From Bacillus mojavensis RO-H-1 = KCTC 3706 (lineage in GTDB: Bacteria; Bacillota; Bacilli; Bacillales; Bacillaceae), in NCBI RefSeq assembly GCF_000245335.1, contig NZ_JH600284.1:62001-126000 (forward strand): 64,000 bases of DNA, read 5' to 3'. The notes under the pieces are model-generated. The model had not been told where the DNA came from, did no database searches, and saw only the letters and a list, made by a program, of their open reading frames with translations. A program made the translations under genes and the position numbers. How positions within the stretch are numbered: the first letter of the stretch is position 1; each line of letters begins with the position of its first letter. Below, in pieces: positions 9,124-16,893 of this stretch.

Positions 9124-10491
9124 ATGAAAAAAGACCATGCGAATGTTTCGCCGGCGGGCAAAAAAACCTCTGTACGCTGGTTCATCGTGTTTATGCTGTT
9201 TCTTGTGACGTCTATTAACTACGCAGATCGTGCGACGCTTTCGATTACGGGAGATTCCGTCCAGCATGACCTTGGACTGGACTCGGTCGCTATGGGATAT
9301 GTGTTTTCTGCTTTCGGCTGGGCTTATGTCATCGGGCAGCTTCCCGGAGGCTGGCTGCTGGATCGGTTTGGCTCAAAGACGGTTATTGCGTTAAGCATCT
9401 TTTTCTGGTCATTTTTCACGCTGCTGCAAGGGGCGATTGGCTTTTTTTCCGCTGGCACAGCGATTATCCTGTTGTTTGCGCTGCGCTTTTTAGTCGGGCT
9501 ATCTGAGGCGCCTTCATTTCCCGGAAACGGCAGAGTGGTTGCTTCCTGGTTCCCAAGCTCCGAACGCGGTACAGCTTCAGCCTTTTTTAACTCAGCTCAA
9601 TACTTCGCAATTGTCATTTTTTCTCCTTTAATGGGCTGGCTCACCCACTCTTTTGGCTGGCATTCCGTCTTCGTAGTGATGGGGGCCGCGGGAATTCTTC
9701 TGGCTTTTATCTGGTTAAAAACGGTATATGAACCGAAAAAACATCCGAAGGTTAACAAAGCCGAGCTTGCGTACATTGAAGAAGGCGGCGGGCTGATTTC
9801 AATGGATGACAGTCAAAGCAAGCAGGAAAAAGAATCAAAATGGCCGTATATCAAACAGTTATTAACCAACCGCATGCTGATTGGCGTGTACATCGCACAA
9901 TATTGCATTACAACTCTCACCTATTTTTTTCTCACATGGTTTCCGGTATATTTGGTTCAGGCCCGCGGAATGTCCATTCTTGAAGCGGGGTTTGTGGCTT
10001 CCCTCCCGGCGCTGTGCGGATTTGCGGGCGGCGTGCTTGGAGGCATCGTGTCTGATTTTTTACTGAAAAAAGGCCGTTCTCTCACCTTTGCGAGAAAAGG
10101 ACCGATCATTGTCGGCATGCTGCTGTCTTGCAGCATGATTATCTGCAACTATACAGATTCAGCATGGCTCGTCGTTGTGATCATGTCACTCGCGTTCTTC
10201 GGAAAAGGCTTTGGCGCATTGGGCTGGGCTGTCGTGTCGGACACGTCGCCAAAAGAGTGTGCGGGATTAAGCGGCGGTTTGTTCAATACATTCGGAAACA
10301 TCGCCTCGATTACGACTCCGATTATTATCGGCTACATCGTGAATGCCACAGGATCTTTTAATGGCGCGCTCGTTTTTGTCGGCGCTAATGCGATTGCAGC
10401 AGTTCTCAGCTATTTGCTGCTGGTCGGGCCGATCAAACGGGTCGTATTAAAGAAACAACAGCAAGATCCCGATCAATCATTGCCTGTCTAA
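9124..10491 (+). CDS. gudP: Glucarate/galactarate transporter (MFS)
   Basis: A 455-residue major facilitator of the anion:cation symporter branch, with about 12 helices. Visible motifs include INYADRATLSITG in helix 1, the loop WLLDRFGSKTVI, and RFLVGLSEAPSFPGNGR. Start at ATG 9124 after AAAGGAG; upstream in-frame codons lack a ribosome site. Its place between gucD and gudD supports uptake of glucarate or galactarate by proton symport. A short inverted repeat lies in the 84-bp gap after gucD. Confidence 0.92.
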   Translation: MKKDHANVSPAGKKTSVRWFIVFMLFLVTSINYADRATLSITGDSVQHDLGLDSVAMGYVFSAFGWAYVIGQLPGGWLLDRFGSKTVIALSIFFWSFFTLLQGAIGFFSAGTAIILLFALRFLVGLSEAPSFPGNGRVVASWFPSSERGTASAFFNSAQYFAIVIFSPLMGWLTHSFGWHSVFVVMGAAGILLAFIWLKTVYEPKKHPKVNKAELAYIEEGGGLISMDDSQSKQEKESKWPYIKQLLTNRMLIGVYIAQYCITTLTYFFLTWFPVYLVQARGMSILEAGFVASLPALCGFAGGVLGGIVSDFLLKKGRSLTFARKGPIIVGMLLSCSMIICNYTDSAWLVVVIMSLAFFGKGFGALGWAVVSDTSPKECAGLSGGLFNTFGNIASITTPIIIGYIVNATGSFNGALVFVGANAIAAVLSYLLLVGPIKRVVLKKQQQDPDQSLPV

Positions 10492-10495
10492 TATT

Positions 10496-10513
10496 TATGA
10501 AAGCGCTTTATAA
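10496..10513 (+). promoter_or_regulatory. cre-like box between gudP and gudD
   Basis: TATGAAAGCGCTTTATAA matches the CcpA consensus except one position. It lies directly after the gudP stop and ahead of the gudD ribosome site, so it could block transcription elongation inside the operon. Confidence 0.6.
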
Positions 10514-10525
10514 GGAGGAGAATAC

Positions 10526-11893
10526 ATGAGTTCATCCATACAAGAACAGGTTCAAAAAGAAAAAAGATCGAATATTCCATCAATTACTGAAATGAGAGTA
10601 ATTCCAGTCGCGGGGCATGACAGTATGCTGCTGAATTTAAGTGGCGCCCACAGCCCGTTTTTTACCCGGAATCTTGTCGTCTTAACAGACAGCAGCGGGA
10701 ATCAGGGTGTGGGCGAGGTGCCGGGCGGAGAAGCTATTCGCCGCACGCTGGAGCTTGCAGAGCCGCTTGTTGTCGGTAAATCGATCGGCGCGTACCAGTC
10801 GATTTTGCAAACAGTCAGAAAGCAGTTTGCGGATCAGGACAGGGGAGGCCGCGGAATCCAGACGTTTGATTTGCGCACTACAGTCCATGCCATTACGGCG
10901 CTGGAAGCGGCTTTGTTAGATTTGCTTGGAAAGTTTCTTCAGGAACCAGTCGCGGCCTTGTTGGGCGAAGGACAGCAGCGGGATGAGGTCAAGGTGCTCG
11001 GTTACCTATTTTACATCGGTGACCGAAGGCGGACGACATTGCCGTATCAAAGCAATCAGCAGTCAGATTGCGATTGGTTCCGCCTCCGCCATGAGGAAGC
11101 GCTGACTCCTGAGGCCATTGTACGTCTTGCCGAATCCGCACAGGAGCGCTACGGCTTTCAGGATTTCAAGCTAAAAGGCGGGGTGCTGTCAGGAGAGGAT
11201 GAAATCGAAGCTGTCACTGCATTATCAAAACGTTTTCCAGAGGCAAGAATCACCCTTGATCCGAACGGGGCGTGGTCATTAGAGGAAGCCATTGCATTAT
11301 GCAAAGGAAAGCATGATGTGCTCGCGTATGCAGAAGATCCGTGCGGGGCGGAATATGGTTATTCCGCACGTGAAGTGATGGCTGAGTTCCGCCGCGCGAC
11401 AGGCCTGCCGACCGCGACAAACATGATAGCGACTGACTGGCGGGAAATGGGGCACGCGCTTCAGCTGCATGCGGTCGATATTCCGCTGGCTGATCCTCAT
11501 TTCTGGACGATGCAGGGATCGGTGCGGGTTGCGCAGATGTGCCATGATTGGGGGCTGACGTGGGGCTCGCATTCTAATAATCATTTTGATATCTCCCTTG
11601 CCATGTTTACTCATGTCGCGGCCGCTGCTCCGGGACGAATCACGGCGATTGATACCCATTGGATTTGGCAGGACGGACAGCGTTTAACCAAACAGCCTTT
11701 AGAAATTGTTGATGGCTGTGTGAAGGTGCCTGATAAGCCTGGGCTTGGCATCGACATTGATATGGAACAAGTGGAAAAAGCGCATGATCTCTATCGAAAA
11801 ATGAATTTAGGCGCACGGAATGATGCAATCCCTATGCAGTTTCTGATCAGCAATTGGGAGTTTGACCGCAAGCGCCCATGTCTCGTGCGATAA
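10526..11893 (+). CDS. gudD: Glucarate dehydratase
   Basis: Dehydrates D-glucarate to 5-keto-4-deoxyglucarate, the KdgD substrate. The 455-residue protein is an enolase-superfamily member: the Lys-x-Lys pair in FKLKGGV near residue 213, metal ligands in LDPNGAW and EDPCG, and the catalytic histidine region [12 protein letters not shown]. Length equals the known B. subtilis enzyme. It starts 34 bp after gudP behind AAGGAGGAG. The following gene gudR has its own promoter. Confidence 0.95.
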   Translation: MSSSIQEQVQKEKRSNIPSITEMRVIPVAGHDSMLLNLSGAHSPFFTRNLVVLTDSSGNQGVGEVPGGEAIRRTLELAEPLVVGKSIGAYQSILQTVRKQFADQDRGGRGIQTFDLRTTVHAITALEAALLDLLGKFLQEPVAALLGEGQQRDEVKVLGYLFYIGDRRRTTLPYQSNQQSDCDWFRLRHEEALTPEAIVRLAESAQERYGFQDFKLKGGVLSGEDEIEAVTALSKRFPEARITLDPNGAWSLEEAIALCKGKHDVLAYAEDPCGAEYGYSAREVMAEFRRATGLPTATNMIATDWREMGHALQLHAVDIPLADPHFWTMQGSVRVAQMCHDWGLTWGSHSNNHFDISLAMFTHVAAAAPGRITAIDTHWIWQDGQRLTKQPLEIVDGCVKVPDKPGLGIDIDMEQVEKAHDLYRKMNLGARNDAIPMQFLISNWEFDRKRPCLVR

Positions 11894-11908
11894 GTTTTAT
11901 TCTAAATA

Positions 11909-11937
11909 TTGTCATAACGAATATTTTGTCTTACAAT
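11909..11937 (+). promoter_or_regulatory. gudR promoter with operator candidate
   Basis: TTGTCA (11909-11914), 17 bp, TACAAT (11932-11937). The inverted repeat TTGT-CTT-ACAA (11926-11936) overlaps the -10 box and is identical to the one at the kdgD promoter, consistent with autoregulation by GudR. Confidence 0.6.
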
Positions 11938-11962
11938 TGAACAACTGAAGGGAGAGTTGTTC

Positions 11963-12664
11963 GTGTACGAAGGTTTAGAAGATCTGAAGGTGGATACAGT
12001 CAATCGGAAAACATTAGCTAAGCAAGTCATTGAACGGATTGTCCATTTACTGTCAAGCGGACAATTAAAGGCCGGAGACAAATTGCCCACAGAAATGGAG
12101 CTAATGGATATCTTACATGTCAGCAGACCGGTGCTTCGCGAGGCGCTTAGCTCACTAGAGACGCTGGGTGTTATCACGAGAAAAACCCGCGGCGGCACGT
12201 ATTTCAACGACAAAATTGGGATGCAGCCTTTTTCCGTCATGCTTGCTTTGGCGACAGATAATCTTCCGGCTATTATTGAAGCGCGGATGGCGTTAGAGCT
12301 CGGGCTGGTGACGATCGCCGCAGAAAAAATAAATGAAGATGAGCTCGAGCGTTTACAGAAAACAATCGATGACATCGCCAGCAGCACTGACAACAATTAT
12401 GGAGAAGCCGATAAAGAATTCCATCGAATTATAGCGTTAAGTGCCAATAATCCCGTTGTTGAAGGCATGATTCAATCCCTGCTGATCACCCATGCGAAAA
12501 TCGACAGCCAGATTCCGTACAGGGAGAGGGATGTAACGGTCGAATACCACAAAAAAATCTATGACGCTCTTGCCAAAAGAGACCCTTACCAGGCTCATTA
12601 CCACATGTATGAGCATTTGAAATTTGTCCGTGACAAAATTTTGAAGGGTATGGATGATCAATAA
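11963..12664 (+). CDS. gudR: GntR/FadR-family regulator of glucarate genes
   Basis: A 233-residue regulator. Residues about 10-75 form the winged helix-turn-helix (GDKLPTEMELMDILHVSRPVLREALSSLETLG), followed by an all-helical FCD effector domain with the metal-binding pattern of Asp/His residues (ADKEFHRIIALSANNP, LLITHAKID, HYHMYEHL). I place the start at GTG 11963 after AGGGAGAG; this gives the family length. It lies between gudD and garD, so it most likely senses glucarate/galactarate or an intermediate and controls the kdgD and garD units. Confidence 0.9.
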   Translation: MYEGLEDLKVDTVNRKTLAKQVIERIVHLLSSGQLKAGDKLPTEMELMDILHVSRPVLREALSSLETLGVITRKTRGGTYFNDKIGMQPFSVMLALATDNLPAIIEARMALELGLVTIAAEKINEDELERLQKTIDDIASSTDNNYGEADKEFHRIIALSANNPVVEGMIQSLLITHAKIDSQIPYRERDVTVEYHKKIYDALAKRDPYQAHYHMYEHLKFVRDKILKGMDDQ

Positions 12665-12674
12665 TTGTTGAAAC

Positions 12675-12707
12675 AGCCGCAGTTGAAACGTAAGTCTGCG
12701 GCTTTTC
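12675..12707 (+). terminator. gudR terminator
   Basis: AGCCGCAG (12675-12682) pairs with CTGCGGCT (12696-12703), followed by TTTCTT. Confidence 0.75.
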
Positions 12708-12717
12708 TTGAACCGAT

Positions 12718-12735
12718 TTAGAAAACGCTTACTAA
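12718..12735 (+). promoter_or_regulatory. cre-like box before garD
   Basis: TTAGAAAACGCTTACTAA differs from the CcpA consensus at one position and sits about 20 bp ahead of the garD start. It is the third such box in the sugar-acid cluster. Confidence 0.55.
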
Positions 12736-12756
12736 GATATGAGGAGTGATTTTCTT

Positions 12757-14289
12757 ATGGCAATGAACCTCAGGCAAAACCAAGCTCCCCTTTACATTAA
12801 AGTGAATGTTACAGATAACACGGCGATTATCGTCAATGACGGAGGACTGCCAAAGGGCACTGTTTTTCCATGCGGGCTGATGCTTGAAGAAGATGTTCCT
12901 CAAGGCCATAAAGTGGCCTTAACCGATTTGAATCAGGGGGATGCCATTGTGCGTTATGGAGAAGTGATCGGATTTGCAGATCAGCCGATCAAACGCGGAA
13001 GCTGGGTGAGGGAAGCCTTGGTGAGAATGCCCGCCCCTCCGGAACTCCATGATCTCCCTATCGCAAACAAAGTGCCCGAACCGCTGCCACCTCTTGAAGG
13101 CTATACGTTTGAAGGATATCGAAATGCTGACGGCAGTGCGGGGACGAAAAACATTCTCGGTATCACCACAAGTGTTCAGTGTGTCGTCGGTGTGCTGGAT
13201 TATGCGGTAAAACGGATAAAAGAAGAGCTTCTTCCGAAATATCCAAATGTCGATGATGTCGTGCCGCTTCATCACCAATATGGATGCGGCGTGGCCATCA
13301 ATGCCCCAGACGCCGTGATTCCCATCCGCACGATTCAAAACCTGGCAAAGCATCCGAACTTCGGCGGGGAAGTGATGGTGGTCGGATTAGGATGTGAAAA
13401 GCTCCTCCCGGCACGGATTGCACCTGAGAAAAAAGATCATATCATTTCACTTCAAGATCATCGAGGCTTTGCGAATATGATTCATTCGATCATGGAAATG
13501 GCGGAGGAGCGGTTAATCAGACTCAACAGCAGAGTCCGTGTAACCTGCCCTGCTTCTGACCTGGTAATTGGCTTGCAATGCGGCGGCAGTGATGCCTTTT
13601 CCGGCGTGACGGCGAATCCGGCAGTGGGATATGCGGCTGATTTATTGGTTCGGGCAGGCGCAACGGTCTTGTTTTCTGAAGTGACTGAGGTGCGGGATGC
13701 GATTCACTTATTAACGCCGCGGGCTGTCAGCAATGAGGTCGGACGTTCGCTGATCGATGAGATGAAGTGGTATGACAGCTATCTGCGGCGGGGTGAAGCA
13801 GACAGAAGCGCCAATCCGTCACCTGGCAATAAAAAAGGCGGTTTATCCAATGTGGTGGAAAAAGCATTAGGATCGGTAGCAAAGTCAGGCACAAGTCCCA
13901 TTTCGGGTGTGCTCGGGCCTGGGGAGAAGGCGGAGAAAAAGGGTTTGCTGTTTGCAGCGACGCCGGCAAGCGACTTTGTGTGCGGAACCCTTCAGCTGGC
14001 GGCAGGCATGAATCTGCAGGTCTTTACGACAGGCAGAGGAACACCATATGGATTGGCTGCTGCGCCGGTGCTGAAAGTATCTACACGTCATTCATTAACA
14101 GAGCATTGGGCGGATTTAATCGATATCAATGCCGGGCGAATCGCTACCGGAGAGGCCAGTATCGAAGAAGTCGGCTGGGAGATTTTTCGGATGATCTTAG
14201 ATGTAGCGAGCGGCAGAAAACAAACATGGGCTGACCATTGGGGTCTTCACAATGATTTGTGTTTGTTTAATCCCGCGCCTGTGACTTGA
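12757..14289 (+). CDS. garD: Galactarate dehydratase
   Basis: Dehydrates D-galactarate (mucate) to the same keto-deoxy acid made by GudD. The 510-residue protein shows the UxaA/GarD layout: N-terminal SAF domain (about residues 14-85), linker, then the large lyase domain with [23 protein letters not shown] and [12 protein letters not shown], whose Cys, His and Gly residues are conserved in altronate/galactarate dehydratases. Start at ATG 12757 gives the family length; ATG 12763 is also possible. It has no partner downstream: a new leader and promoter region follows. Confidence 0.93.
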   Translation: MAMNLRQNQAPLYIKVNVTDNTAIIVNDGGLPKGTVFPCGLMLEEDVPQGHKVALTDLNQGDAIVRYGEVIGFADQPIKRGSWVREALVRMPAPPELHDLPIANKVPEPLPPLEGYTFEGYRNADGSAGTKNILGITTSVQCVVGVLDYAVKRIKEELLPKYPNVDDVVPLHHQYGCGVAINAPDAVIPIRTIQNLAKHPNFGGEVMVVGLGCEKLLPARIAPEKKDHIISLQDHRGFANMIHSIMEMAEERLIRLNSRVRVTCPASDLVIGLQCGGSDAFSGVTANPAVGYAADLLVRAGATVLFSEVTEVRDAIHLLTPRAVSNEVGRSLIDEMKWYDSYLRRGEADRSANPSPGNKKGGLSNVVEKALGSVAKSGTSPISGVLGPGEKAEKKGLLFAATPASDFVCGTLQLAAGMNLQVFTTGRGTPYGLAAAPVLKVSTRHSLTEHWADLIDINAGRIATGEASIEEVGWEIFRMILDVASGRKQTWADHWGLHNDLCLFNPAPVT

Positions 14290-14366
14290 TTCATTTTTTA
14301 TAGTAGATTAACACTGGAATATGATGTAAAATGGAGATCAACTACAATGAACGGAGGGGTTCTGAC

Positions 14367-14405
14367 ATGGCATTCATTAGATTCCGATTGACACGAATTC
14401 AATAG
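14367..14405 (+). CDS. Leader peptide of the macrolide phosphotransferase gene
   Basis: ATG 14367 lies 5-6 nt after GGAGGGG and opens 12 codons, MAFIRFRLTRIQ, then TAG. Residues 5-7 are Arg-Phe-Arg, the plus-x-plus motif at which macrolide-bound ribosomes stall on known erm leader peptides. A terminator follows before ycbJ. The coding segment AGATTCCGATT (14379-14389) can pair with parts of 14432-14446, so a stalled ribosome would change the RNA fold. Function is inferred. Confidence 0.6.
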   Translation: MAFIRFRLTRIQ

Positions 14406-14473
14406 TGAACGACTCTCGCCTGGATGCGGGGAATCGGGATGAATCTGCCTATGTATGTACCCTTATGGTCATG

Positions 14474-14506
14474 AAAAGAGGGTGGCGATGCTGCCCTCTT
14501 TTTTTT
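14474..14506 (+). terminator. Attenuator terminator ahead of ycbJ
   Basis: AAGAGGG (14476-14482) pairs with CCCTCTT (14494-14500), with four further pairs inside, then a run of T. It lies between the leader peptide and ycbJ. Upstream TACCCTT (14458-14464) can pair with GAGGGTG (14478-14484), a possible antiterminator. Confidence 0.75.
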
Positions 14507-14566
14507 GTTCCTTAAAAACATCCCTTCTCTCTAACGACAGGCGGAATATGAGAAAGGGGAAAAGAG

Positions 14567-15490
14567 ATGACAAACCCTATCGAAAGGCAGCTTATCACTG
14601 AAATTGTCGCACTTGCGCGCAATCAAGGTTTGACGGTTCACTCTGATAACGCTCAACTGAATGAAACGGGAATGGATTTTCATGTTGTATTTGCTGAGGA
14701 TGATTCAGGTATGCCATGGGTGCTGCGAAAACCGCGACGAAGCGATGTTGTTGGAAGAGCAGCTTCAGAAGGCAGAACGCTTGCCTTTCTCCGCGCGAAT
14801 TTTACAGCTGATGTGCCGGATTGGAAAATTCATACGCCGGAATTAATCGCTTACCCGAAGCTTAGCGGAACGCCTGCTGCTTGGATCGATTTGGAACAGA
14901 AACAGTATGTATGGAATATGAATCATCAGCCGCCGTCAGACGGTTTTATTCATACACTTGCCGAAATACTGGCAGAATTACATGGCATGAATCAAACATC
15001 TGCCGGCCTATCCAGAATAAAAGTGGTGAAGCCAGAAGATTTTAGGCAAATGACAGCTGAATCTATGGATGATGTAAAGAATAAGCTTGGCGTATCTAAG
15101 CAGCTTTGGGAAAGATGGCAAACGTGGATCAATGATGATGCATACTGGCCCGGTTTTTCCGTGCTGATACACGGCGATCTCCATCCGGCGCATATTCTAA
15201 TTGATCAAACCGAACACATCACAGGCCTTCTGGATTGGACAGAAGCGAAAGTCGCCGATCCAGCCAAGGATTTTGTCTTTTACCACATGATTTTTGGAGA
15301 AAAAGAAACAGCCCGTTTGCTTGAATGCTATGATCAGGCAGGCGGCCGTGTATGGTCAAAAATGCAGGATCACATCTCAGAGATGCAGGCGGCGTATCCG
15401 CTGGAAATTGCCAAGTTCGCTCTTCAGACACAGCAGGAGGAGCACATAAATATGGCTCTGGAAGCACTTGGCCAATCTAAATTGGATTAA
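14567..15490 (+). CDS. mphK: Macrolide 2'-phosphotransferase (Mph family)
   Basis: Phosphorylates macrolides on the desosamine 2'-hydroxyl, inactivating them. The 307-residue protein has the aminoglycoside/macrolide kinase fold: nucleotide lobe with VLRKPRRSDVVGRAASE, catalytic loop LIHGDLHPAHILID near residue 205, and the metal-binding LLDWTEAKVADPAKDF. It corresponds to B. subtilis YcbJ, which has been reported as Mph(K). Start ATG is preceded by AAAGGGG. It stands alone, behind a leader peptide and terminator, which suggests induction by macrolides. Exact drug range cannot be read from sequence. Confidence 0.87.
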   Translation: MTNPIERQLITEIVALARNQGLTVHSDNAQLNETGMDFHVVFAEDDSGMPWVLRKPRRSDVVGRAASEGRTLAFLRANFTADVPDWKIHTPELIAYPKLSGTPAAWIDLEQKQYVWNMNHQPPSDGFIHTLAEILAELHGMNQTSAGLSRIKVVKPEDFRQMTAESMDDVKNKLGVSKQLWERWQTWINDDAYWPGFSVLIHGDLHPAHILIDQTEHITGLLDWTEAKVADPAKDFVFYHMIFGEKETARLLECYDQAGGRVWSKMQDHISEMQAAYPLEIAKFALQTQQEEHINMALEALGQSKLD

Positions 15491-15493
15491 GAA

Positions 15494-15522
15494 TTGACTT
15501 CCTTTAATTGACGGAGTATTAT
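15494..15522 (+). promoter_or_regulatory. rtpA promoter
   Basis: TTGACT (15494-15499), 17 bp, TATTAT (15517-15522), directly after the ycbJ stop and upstream of the T-box leader. Confidence 0.7.
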
Positions 15523-15527
15523 AAATT

Positions 15528-15815
15528 TCAAAAAAAGAAAGAACGGATTAACAATTGTGAGGAAGAGCAAGTAAGCATCAGTGAGCGGGGTTCAGAGAGT
15601 CGGTGGCAGGTGTGAACCGATCCTCCCCTGATGCCGAATGGGCTTCTGAATTGCTTTGCTGAATAGATAGTAGGCAATGCCGGGATTCTCTCCCCGTTAC
15701 CAAGAGAGGAGTATCGAAACTGACGTTTTCTGTACTGATGAGCGAATGGCTTTTTAGCTGTTAATAAAGGTGGTACCGCGAGACCCTCGTCCTTTGATAG
15801 GATGGGGGTTTTTGT
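15528..15815 (+). promoter_or_regulatory. Tryptophan T-box leader of rtpA
   Basis: The stem I distal motif (AGAGAGTCGGTGG, then GTGTGAACCG) begins near 15594; the specifier region GAA-TGG-GC puts a Trp codon at 15639-15641; the T-box AAAGGTGGTACCGCG lies at 15766-15780. A terminator stem (15783-15792 with 15800-15809) and T run follow. Uncharged tRNA-Trp would bind and prevent termination, raising anti-TRAP when tryptophan is scarce. This matches the known B. subtilis rtpA leader. Confidence 0.93.
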
Positions 15816-15839
15816 GTTTCTTAAAGGAGGTGACGGCCG

Positions 15840-15908
15840 ATGGAAGAAGGCTGGTGGTCCATGTTTGATCAATGGGAAAGGAGGAATTCAAATGGTAATC
15901 GCAACTGA
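15840..15908 (+). CDS. rtpLP: rtpA leader peptide, extended form
   Basis: ATG 15840 follows AAAGGAGGTGACGGCCG. The peptide starts MEEGWWSMFDQWERR and ends after 22 residues at TGA 15906-15908, 14 nt past the rtpA start. It has two adjacent Trp codons and a third six codons later. In B. subtilis 168 the leader is, as I recall, 10 codons with three adjacent Trp codons and stops before the rtpA ribosome site; ribosomes stopping there block rtpA. Here the frame continues through that site, so translational control may differ. Confidence 0.7.
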   Translation: MEEGWWSMFDQWERRNSNGNRN

Positions 15909-16053
15909 TGATCTGGAGATTGCTTGTCCGCATTGTGAAAGAGCCGGTGAAATAGAAGGCAAACCTTGTCCGGCATGCAGCGGGAAGGGGGTCATTCTCA
16001 CTGCACAAGGGAATACGCTTTTGGATTTTATCCAAAAACATATGAACAAGTAA
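15892..16053 (+). CDS. rtpA: Anti-TRAP protein
   Basis: Binds tryptophan-loaded TRAP and stops it from repressing the trp genes. The 53-residue protein has the DnaJ-type zinc-binding cysteines CPHC and CPAC with intervening GEIEGKP, and a C-terminal helix; it forms trimers and higher oligomers in the known family. ATG 15892 follows AAAGGAGG at 15877-15884; a longer in-frame start farther upstream is ignored because it would translate through the terminator stem. In 168 it is followed by the transporter gene ycbK, which is absent here; a terminator follows instead. Confidence 0.95.
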   Translation: MVIATDDLEIACPHCERAGEIEGKPCPACSGKGVILTAQGNTLLDFIQKHMNK

Positions 16054-16120
16054 AGGAGAAAAGCTGAGCTGAGCGGCTGCAGGTAAAAGCTGAAAACAGG
16101 AAAAAAAGAATAAATTTTGT

Positions 16121-16173
16121 AAAACACACATGTTTTTCAATTACAATAAGCGTAATGACATGTGTGTTTTTTT
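16121..16173 (+). terminator. rtpA terminator
   Basis: AAAACACACATGT (16121-16133) pairs with ACATGTGTGTTTT (16158-16170), with a second inner stem ATTAC/GTAAT, then more T. The preceding stretch 16054-16120 holds an orphan AAAGGAGA but no gene. Confidence 0.75.
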
Positions 16174-16199
16174 GACTATGAAAAAGGTTAGGTGAGAGG

Positions 16200-16892
16200 A
16201 TGCAGCGCATATTGCTTGTGGAGGACGACCATTCAATCAGTGAAATGGTGGATCATTATTTAACAAAAGAAGGCTTTGAGATTGTACATGCCTTCGACGG
16301 TGAAGAAGGCATCCGGCTGTTTCAGCAGGATTCATACGATTTGATTCTGCTTGATATCATGCTCCCGAAGCTGAACGGCATGGATTTTCTGAAAATCATC
16401 CGGGAAAAAAGCAAAATCCCTGTTTTAATGATTTCAGCAAAAGACGGAGATGTTGATAAAGCACTGGGCCTGGGATTCGGGGCAGATGATTACATTGCAA
16501 AACCGTTTTCGATGATTGAACTGACAGCCAGAGTCAAAGCAGCGATACGGAGGGCGACGCAATATTCATCGAGTGAACCGGCTGAACATCAGGTGATTCG
16601 TGTTCACCAGCTGACGATCGATATAGACAATGTGTCCGTTCTGAAAAACGGCGAACCGCTTCAGCTGACGTCAACCGAATGGCAGCTGCTGACACTATTT
16701 GCATCAAATCCTAAGAAGGTATTTACGAAAGAACAAATCTATCGTTCCGTATGGAATGAGGAGTACTTTGGCGACCAAAATATCATTAATGTACATATGA
16801 GAAGGCTGAGAGAAAAGATTGAAGATGATCCATCGTTTCCTCAATATATCAAAACATTATGGGGCATCGGCTATAAATGGGGAGAGTTTTAG
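16200..16892 (+). CDS. ycbL: OmpR-family response regulator
   Basis: A 230-residue regulator with an N-terminal receiver (acidic pair EDDH, phospho-acceptor in LILLDIMLPKLNG about Asp53, Lys in DDYIAKPFS) and a C-terminal winged helix typical of OmpR (LTSTEWQLLTLFASNP, VHMRRLREKIEDDP). It overlaps closely with the kinase gene ycbM. Together with the downstream ABC transporter this has the layout of a peptide-antibiotic sensing and detoxification module (BceRS-AB-like), but the signal is not known. Confidence 0.92.
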   Translation: MQRILLVEDDHSISEMVDHYLTKEGFEIVHAFDGEEGIRLFQQDSYDLILLDIMLPKLNGMDFLKIIREKSKIPVLMISAKDGDVDKALGLGFGADDYIAKPFSMIELTARVKAAIRRATQYSSSEPAEHQVIRVHQLTIDIDNVSVLKNGEPLQLTSTEWQLLTLFASNPKKVFTKEQIYRSVWNEEYFGDQNIINVHMRRLREKIEDDPSFPQYIKTLWGIGYKWGEF

Positions 16893-16893
16893 A

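Noticed and set aside
15802..16053. 83-residue form of rtpA with a longer N-terminus
   Set aside because: The extension begins inside the T-box terminator stem, has no ribosome site, and the known protein is 53 residues from ATG 15892.
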